Assembly (NCBI GenBank): GCA_035646975.1
Contig: DASROJ010000004.1
Span: 1 to 9,201, forward strand
Origin: DASROJ01 sp035646975
Lineage (GTDB): Bacteria > Acidobacteriota > Polarisedimenticolia > JACPZX01 > DASXTC01
DNA: 9,201 nucleotides
Direction of reading: 5' to 3'
The notes under the pieces were generated by a model. The model searched no databases. It saw only the letters and a program-made list of their open reading frames with translations, and was not told the DNA's origin. Of this stretch, positions 5,634 to 9,201 are shown in pieces. Both the position numbers and the translations under genes were made by a program. Position 1 is the stretch's first letter. The number at the start of each line of letters is the position of its first letter.

Positions 5634-6686
5634 ATGAAGTCGGTGTCAAAGCCAGTAGCGCCAACCGCCGGTCGTGCATCGATAAAGCTCCTGCTGGTGG
5701 AGGACGATCCGGGCGCTGAGCACCTCGTCCGCAAGGCACTCACCGGCCCGGGGTCCAGAGCCTTTGAGATCACCCACGTCGCAAAGCTCGATGATGCCCG
5801 CAAGAAGCTCGACGCCCACTACTACCACGTCATGCTGCTTGGCCTCTCATCCCCCAATCGGCGGGGCCTCGACACGCTCAAGAGGGCGCGTGCGGCAGCG
5901 CCGATCCTGCCGATCGTCGTGATGGTCGGGGCCGACGATGAAGCGCTGGTGCTCAAGGCGATACAGGCGGGCGCGCAGGATTACCTGATCAAGGGCAGCG
6001 CCGACCCCCGCAGCCTGAAGCGCGTCGTGCGCCATGCGATCGAACGGCAGCGCATCCTGATCGATCTCGGGTTCTCTCGAGCCCGGGAGCACTACCTGGC
6101 GACCCACGATCTGCTGACCGGGCTGGCGAACCGGCACCTGTTCGAGGATCACGTCAATCTGGCGCTGGCGCATGCGAGGCGTTCGGGAAGAATGCTGGCG
6201 GTCCTCTTTTTCGACATCGACCACTTCAAGGCCATCAATGACAGGCTGGGGCACGCGGCGGGAGACGAGCTGCTGCGGCAGTTCGCAAAGAGATTGACCG
6301 CCTGCCTTCGTCAGGATGACGCTGTCGCGCGTCTGAGTGGAGACGAGTTCACGGTCCTGCAGAGCGACGTTTCCTGCCCGCAGGATGTCGGCACGGTCGC
6401 GCAAAAAGCGCTGAACGCCGTCGCGCAACCTTACCTGCTGATGAACGCCGAACTGTCCATCACCGCCAGCGTGGGCATCGCCGTGTATCCAGCCGATGGA
6501 GAGGATGCCGACACGCTCATCAAGAGCGCGGACATGGCCATGTACAACGCGAAGGGGGAGGGACGAAATCGCTATTATTCATCCGCCTGCGCGACGGATG
6601 CCGCAAAGCCGGAGGAGCGAGGCGCGATCCAGCCCCTGCGGGCCCCATCGCAAACCGGGGTCTCGCATGGCCTGGGCAAGGCCTAA
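5634..6686 (+). CDS. Diguanylate-cyclase-like protein: degenerate receiver plus GGDEF domain
   Basis: A 350-residue protein from ATG 5634; the frame stays open to ATG 5508, but those extra codons are antisense to the kinase stub and look non-coding. Residues about 16-140 are a receiver (KLLLVEDDP with E23, D24, D25; K120 in YLIKG), but the phospho-Asp position is Gly70 (VMLLGLSSP) and the usual Thr is Val98, so it cannot be phosphorylated normally. Residues about 155-315 are a GGDEF domain: DLLTGLANR, FFDIDHFKAINDRLGHAAGD with metal-binding D194, and an SGDEF active-site loop at 235-239. RxxD (R226-D229) five residues before the loop matches the c-di-GMP inhibitory site. Cyclases join two GTP into c-di-GMP in the cytoplasm; SGDEF variants can be active. 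No EAL domain is present. A low-complexity tail of about 35 residues ends it. It diverges from the receiver/HPt cluster. Confidence 0.85.
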   Translation: MKSVSKPVAPTAGRASIKLLLVEDDPGAEHLVRKALTGPGSRAFEITHVAKLDDARKKLDAHYYHVMLLGLSSPNRRGLDTLKRARAAAPILPIVVMVGADDEALVLKAIQAGAQDYLIKGSADPRSLKRVVRHAIERQRILIDLGFSRAREHYLATHDLLTGLANRHLFEDHVNLALAHARRSGRMLAVLFFDIDHFKAINDRLGHAAGDELLRQFAKRLTACLRQDDAVARLSGDEFTVLQSDVSCPQDVGTVAQKALNAVAQPYLLMNAELSITASVGIAVYPADGEDADTLIKSADMAMYNAKGEGRNRYYSSACATDAAKPEERGAIQPLRAPSQTGVSHGLGKA

Positions 6687-6723
6687 TCAGGCAGGACAGG
6701 CCGGACAGGACCGCTGAGCCCGG

Positions 6724-7395
6724 CTACTTTTTCACCCGCAGGCTCTCGACCCACTCCCGTGAAAAATCACGCTGCTGCCGCATGTTGATGACCGCGGCGA
6801 TGACCATGGCGATGAGCGCGCCGAGCGACGCCAGCATCATGTCCTTCTGCGCGTCCCACGGATCTCCCTGGGTGCCGAGATAGGCCACCCCGAGGTTGCC
6901 GCCGAACAACTCCGCGGCCGCCCATTCGAGCAACTCGAACACCATCGAGCAGGCCATCGTCATGTCCAGTGGGAGGTAATAGCTCCAGAAGCCCCTGGCA
7001 TCGGCCACGCGAACGAAGATCTCCCGTATCGGATAGGCCAGCAGCAAACCGAAGCAGAGATGCACCAGACGATCGAAATTGTTCCGGGTGGCTCCGACCA
7101 GAGAGTTGAAGCTGCTGCCCGCCACGGCCCGGAACCAGTCATCATAGGGAACCTCGGCGTAGGTGTAGTGAGCCCCCACCTCGTGCAGGCAGAGGAAGAT
7201 GAAGATGAGCGTGTACGAGGCGCGCGAAAAAGGAAAACGCCGGTAGGTCAGGATGAGGAGGGGAACGATAATCAGAACCAGGCCGTTTTCCAGAAGCCAG
7301 TCCGACCGGTCCATGGGCTTGATAGCCAGGAGCAGCCAGACCAGGCCAAACGCGCCGGTCAGGAATGACAGATACCGCTGATACGGATGCTTCAC
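6724..7395 (-). CDS. YjdF/DUF2238-like inner-membrane protein
   Basis: A 223-residue protein if it begins at GTG 7395 (M/V-K-H-P-Y-Q-R-Y); the frame is open further but lies inside the upstream gene, and TTG 7401 is an alternative. Neither has an obvious Shine-Dalgarno, so translation may be coupled to the gene ending at 7412, 16 bp away. About six hydrophobic segments are visible (residues about 9-25, 36-50, 58-72, 112-130, 140-160 and 185-203). Conserved-looking polar motifs lie between or at the ends of them: LHEVGAHYTYAEVPYDDWF, NNFDRLVHLCFGLLLAYP, and FELLEWAAAELFGG...YLGTQGDPWDAQKDM. These match the DUF2238 family that includes E. coli YjdF, whose function is not known to me. The acidic and His residues might form an intramembrane site, but that is speculation. 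The C-terminus is basic (SLRVKK). Confidence 0.82.
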   Translation of the reverse strand: MKHPYQRYLSFLTGAFGLVWLLLAIKPMDRSDWLLENGLVLIIVPLLILTYRRFPFSRASYTLIFIFLCLHEVGAHYTYAEVPYDDWFRAVAGSSFNSLVGATRNNFDRLVHLCFGLLLAYPIREIFVRVADARGFWSYYLPLDMTMACSMVFELLEWAAAELFGGNLGVAYLGTQGDPWDAQKDMMLASLGALIAMVIAAVINMRQQRDFSREWVESLRVKK

Positions 7396-7411
7396 ACGCA
7401 AATCATAGCAG

Positions 7412-8419
7412 TCATTCGCGCCGCAGATCGTTCCACATCGTGGCCAGGGAGGCGCGGCGATCGGTGACCAGGTCGACCCACGATACCGGATCGCCGGTGG
7501 TGCCGGCATTCAGCCGGATGCCCCACAGCGGAGAGAACGAGGCCACCTCCAGCGAGTAGCGCATGTCACCAAGGACATCGGGCTGCCGCGGATCGCGGGC
7601 CATGAATCCATCGGCGAACTGATCGAACCGGGCAACGACGTCGGCCACACGTACCTCGCGGGGGTCTTCTTCAGCGGATTGCGCCAGCGTCCCGGGCCGA
7701 TAGATCGCCACCGAGACACCCTGCCGCACCCTCGACGATCCCAGAAGCGGCACGCGCACGCCGTCCGCATGGATGCGGCCATCGGCCACATACAGTCCCC
7801 GCCAGACGACGAGATTGCCCGGTGTCGGCATTGCGCGGGCGCGCAGGACGGTATGACCGCGACTGGCGGCCGTCTTCGCTACCGCGTCGAGAGCCACGGC
7901 GTGCTGGCGAGCGCCCAGCGCGAGGTAGCCGGCGCAGATCAGCAGGGCGAGCAACGCCGGTGCAACCCGGGCTCGCCATACCGTGGCCGCGATACCGGCG
8001 AGCAGGATGGCGGTGAAGAGGGGATCGATGATGGCGATGATGTCCCACGACGTGCTGCTCGTCGAAAACGGCAGCAGCAGATGAGTTCCATAGCTCGTGC
8101 AGGCATCGAGCGGGCCGTGGCCCGCATACGCGAGGGTGGCAGCCCCCAGGGTCTTCTTCCATCGCCCGCGCCACCAGGGCCACATCAGAAAAGGCAGCGC
8201 CGTTACGAGCCCGCCCACCGGCGAAAAGGCCAGGGCGTGCGTGATGTGCCGGTGCGCCTCCCAGGGAAGCGCGGGATCGCTGAGCGGCCTCAGAAAAATA
8301 TCGGCGTCGGCCAGCATGCCGCCGACCGCGCCGAGCAGCAGGGGCCGCCGTCCCTCCGAGGCGGGAAACAGCGTCTGCGCCATGGCTGCGCCCAACAGGG
8401 CATGGGTGACGGGGTCCAC
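7412..8419 (-). CDS. YdjM/YbcI-like (DUF457) metal-dependent hydrolase, membrane-bound
   Basis: A 335-residue protein beginning at GTG 8419, chosen because the family starts M-D-P-x-T-H-A-L-L-G and this reads V-DPVTHALLGA; upstream codons fall in the GTCGACC repeat and look non-coding. Family residues seen: H6 in the start motif, D38 and D40 in MLADADIF, HRHITH at 56-61, then GHGPLDACTSYGTHLLLPFS with H101 and D105, and IIDPLFT. These His/Asp residues define the YdjM/DUF457 'metal-dependent hydrolase' family (E. coli ydjM is in the LexA regulon); enzyme activity is not established to my knowledge. Hydrophobic segments are at about 24-37, 65-80, 90-100, 127-150 and 153-172. Residues about 175-335 are a soluble extension of mixed beta character. 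It is the first gene of a pair with the DUF2238-like gene. No LexA-type box is visible upstream. Confidence 0.83.
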   Translation of the reverse strand: MDPVTHALLGAAMAQTLFPASEGRRPLLLGAVGGMLADADIFLRPLSDPALPWEAHRHITHALAFSPVGGLVTALPFLMWPWWRGRWKKTLGAATLAYAGHGPLDACTSYGTHLLLPFSTSSTSWDIIAIIDPLFTAILLAGIAATVWRARVAPALLALLICAGYLALGARQHAVALDAVAKTAASRGHTVLRARAMPTPGNLVVWRGLYVADGRIHADGVRVPLLGSSRVRQGVSVAIYRPGTLAQSAEEDPREVRVADVVARFDQFADGFMARDPRQPDVLGDMRYSLEVASFSPLWGIRLNAGTTGDPVSWVDLVTDRRASLATMWNDLRRE

Positions 8420-8455
8420 CACGGGAGCATAGCGGATTGGAGCGCAGGGCGTATT

Positions 8456-8486
8456 GTCGTCGACCGTCGACCGTCGACCGTCCGCC
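8456..8486. repeat. Short tandem repeat of GTCGACC
   Basis: Three perfect head-to-tail copies of GTCGACC (8459-8465, 8466-8472, 8473-8479) are followed by a degenerate copy GTCCGCC (8480-8486) and preceded by a partial GTC. Each contains the palindrome GTCGAC. The array lies in the 144-bp space between divergent genes starting at 8419 (-) and 8564 (+). It could be a slippage tract or a cluster of regulator sites. Confidence 0.6.
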
Positions 8487-8563
8487 GCCCGCCGTGGCGC
8501 GAGGAGTTCGGAGCCATTAGCATGGTGCGCCGGATCAGGAATGGTCCGAGCGGAGGGGTGGCG

Positions 8564-8998
8564 ATGACAGCCCGTCAAGCACTCGCATTCATTCGTAAAC
8601 AGGGTGTCGTGCTCGAGTCAGCGCAGGGGCCGGCGCCGTCGCTGGCCGAAGCGATAGCCGGAGAACCGATTCGCGGCGGCTGGTGGTCCCATCCGAAGAG
8701 TCGGGAGATCTTCGCTGTGACGCGGGCCGTGCGCGAGAACGAGGATGTCCTGGTGTGCCGCCTGGTCAAGGGCAGGATCACATTCGTGCATCGGCGATTG
8801 TGGCCCGCGCTCGTCCGGGCGGCGAGCCGATTTCCATCGGATCATCTGTCGCAGGTGCGTGAAGTCCACACGAGCTCGGGGCGCCACGTGACCAGGAAGG
8901 TCCCCTTCCCCGATTGGGTTTCGCCCGGCGTCCGGGCGAATGCTCGAAGGCTGTCGGAGGAAGAGGCGGTGGCCGAGTTTACCCCCTGGCTGGATTAG
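8564..8998 (+). CDS. Small conserved protein, possibly AlkZ-related
   Basis: A 144-residue protein. ATG 8564 has a strong GGAGGGG (8552-8558) at good spacing, preferred over the in-frame ATG at 8523; the long open frame before it is antisense to the YdjM-like gene. The sequence has no signal peptide or membrane segment: a helical N-terminus (ARQALAFIRKQGVVLESAQG), SLAEAIAGEPIRGGWWSHPK with a conserved-looking GGWW, then ILFAVTRA-type helix EIFAVTRAVREN, VLVCRLVKGRITFVHRRLWP, and a basic Ser-rich C-terminal half. The GxWWxHP...VxCRLVxGxxTFVHRRLWPALVR pattern resembles proteins annotated as AlkZ-related (remote relatives of the YcaQ/AlkZ DNA-glycosylase group), recalled from memory and not checked. 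The catalytic QxQ/QxD motif of AlkZ is not seen, so I do not predict glycosylase activity. Confidence 0.72.
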   Translation: MTARQALAFIRKQGVVLESAQGPAPSLAEAIAGEPIRGGWWSHPKSREIFAVTRAVRENEDVLVCRLVKGRITFVHRRLWPALVRAASRFPSDHLSQVREVHTSSGRHVTRKVPFPDWVSPGVRANARRLSEEEAVAEFTPWLD

Positions 8999-9077
8999 CG
9001 AGAGCCGCACGGTCGGCATGTAGCGTGATCAACGCGATGATCGGCGCCCGCAGGCCCCAGCAGGTGGAAGACCTGTA

Positions 9078-9200
9078 TTACGGACAGGCCGCGGCCGCCT
9101 GGATGTCGGCGTCACAGGATCCCATCTGCGCCGGGTCGTCCGCGTCGTAGGAGTCGTCGCTGGTTCCATCGACCCATCGCGCCAGGAACCAGAACGCTTC
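9078..9200 (-). CDS. C-terminal end of an unidentified acidic protein (5' outside window)
   Basis: On the minus strand one frame is open from the window edge to a TAA at 9078-9080 and gives 40 residues: EAFWFLARWVDGTSDDSYDA, then DDPAQMGSCDADIQAAAACP. Nearly every codon ends in G or C, as expected for a real gene in this genome; the other minus frames do not show this. The Asp-rich stretch and the two Cys could suggest an exported or metal-binding protein, but no family is recognisable. It is convergent with the gene ending at 8998, with 79 bp between stops. Confidence 0.5.
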   Translation of the reverse strand, partial: EAFWFLARWVDGTSDDSYDADDPAQMGSCDADIQAAAACP

Positions 9201-9201
9201 G

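Noticed and set aside
6687..6723. Possible bidirectional terminator between convergent genes (GGACAGG direct repeats)
   Set aside because: Only short direct repeats and a weak 5-bp inverted repeat are present, with no stable stem plus T-tract.
7679..8563. In-frame 5' extension of the small conserved protein to give about 439 residues
   Set aside because: The extension is antisense to the YdjM-like gene and is rich in Arg, Gly and Pro as GC-rich antisense frames are; a strong Shine-Dalgarno marks ATG 8564.
8420..8578. N-terminal extension of the YdjM-like protein to an ATG at 8578
   Set aside because: Its residues come from the GTCGACC repeat and the promoter of the divergent gene; the family start motif begins at GTG 8419.

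Overview
The window is GC-rich, tightly packed bacterial chromosome with strong G/C bias at third codon positions and good Shine-Dalgarno sites on most genes. The families present (ABC_sub_bind-type periplasmic protein, DUF6496, YdjM-like and YjdF/DUF2238-like membrane proteins, receiver/HPt/GGDEF signalling proteins) fit a proteobacterium, probably gamma or beta. The lineage is an inference, as there is no rRNA or other marker here. I see no tRNA, rRNA, CRISPR array, insertion sequence, transposase or phage gene.

Layout. Bases 1-742 hold the 3' end of one cupin gene and a complete second cupin gene, both on +. Bases 778-1950 (-) encode a secreted protein joining a carboxypeptidase-regulatory-like beta-sandwich to an ABC_sub_bind-type binding domain. 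Bases 2030-2444 have no intact gene but carry an AT-rich promoter-like stretch, a strong hairpin and what looks like the decayed N-terminus of an alpha/beta hydrolase. A small coiled-coil protein (2445-2729, -) and a secreted two-domain beta-sandwich protein (2896-4050, +) diverge from a shared 166-bp spacer. A small basic DUF6496 protein follows (4059-4280, -).

Bases 4508-6686 form a signalling island. Reading leftward on - are the C-terminal stub of a receiver domain like those ending hybrid histidine kinases (5296 to about 5529), a complete receiver (4832-5230) and an HPt domain (4508-4807). The last two lie in one reading frame separated by a single TGA, so they look like one receiver-HPt protein cut by a nonsense codon. 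Facing away on + is a diguanylate-cyclase-like gene (5634-6686) whose receiver has lost its phosphorylated Asp but whose GGDEF domain keeps an RxxD inhibitory site. Its candidate promoter would start transcription at the ATG itself. The kinase stub, the split protein and the degenerate receiver together suggest a phosphorelay locus undergoing decay or rewiring.

Bases 6724-8419 (-) are a two-gene membrane-protein pair (YdjM/DUF457-like, then YjdF/DUF2238-like). A divergent small conserved protein (8564-8998, +) follows. The window ends in the C-terminus of an unidentified acidic protein on -.

I did not find a clear novel multi-gene defence or biosynthetic system. The most interesting items are the interrupted receiver-HPt gene with its kinase stub, the degenerate receiver-GGDEF protein with a possible leaderless start, and the beta-sandwich/ABC_sub_bind fusion.
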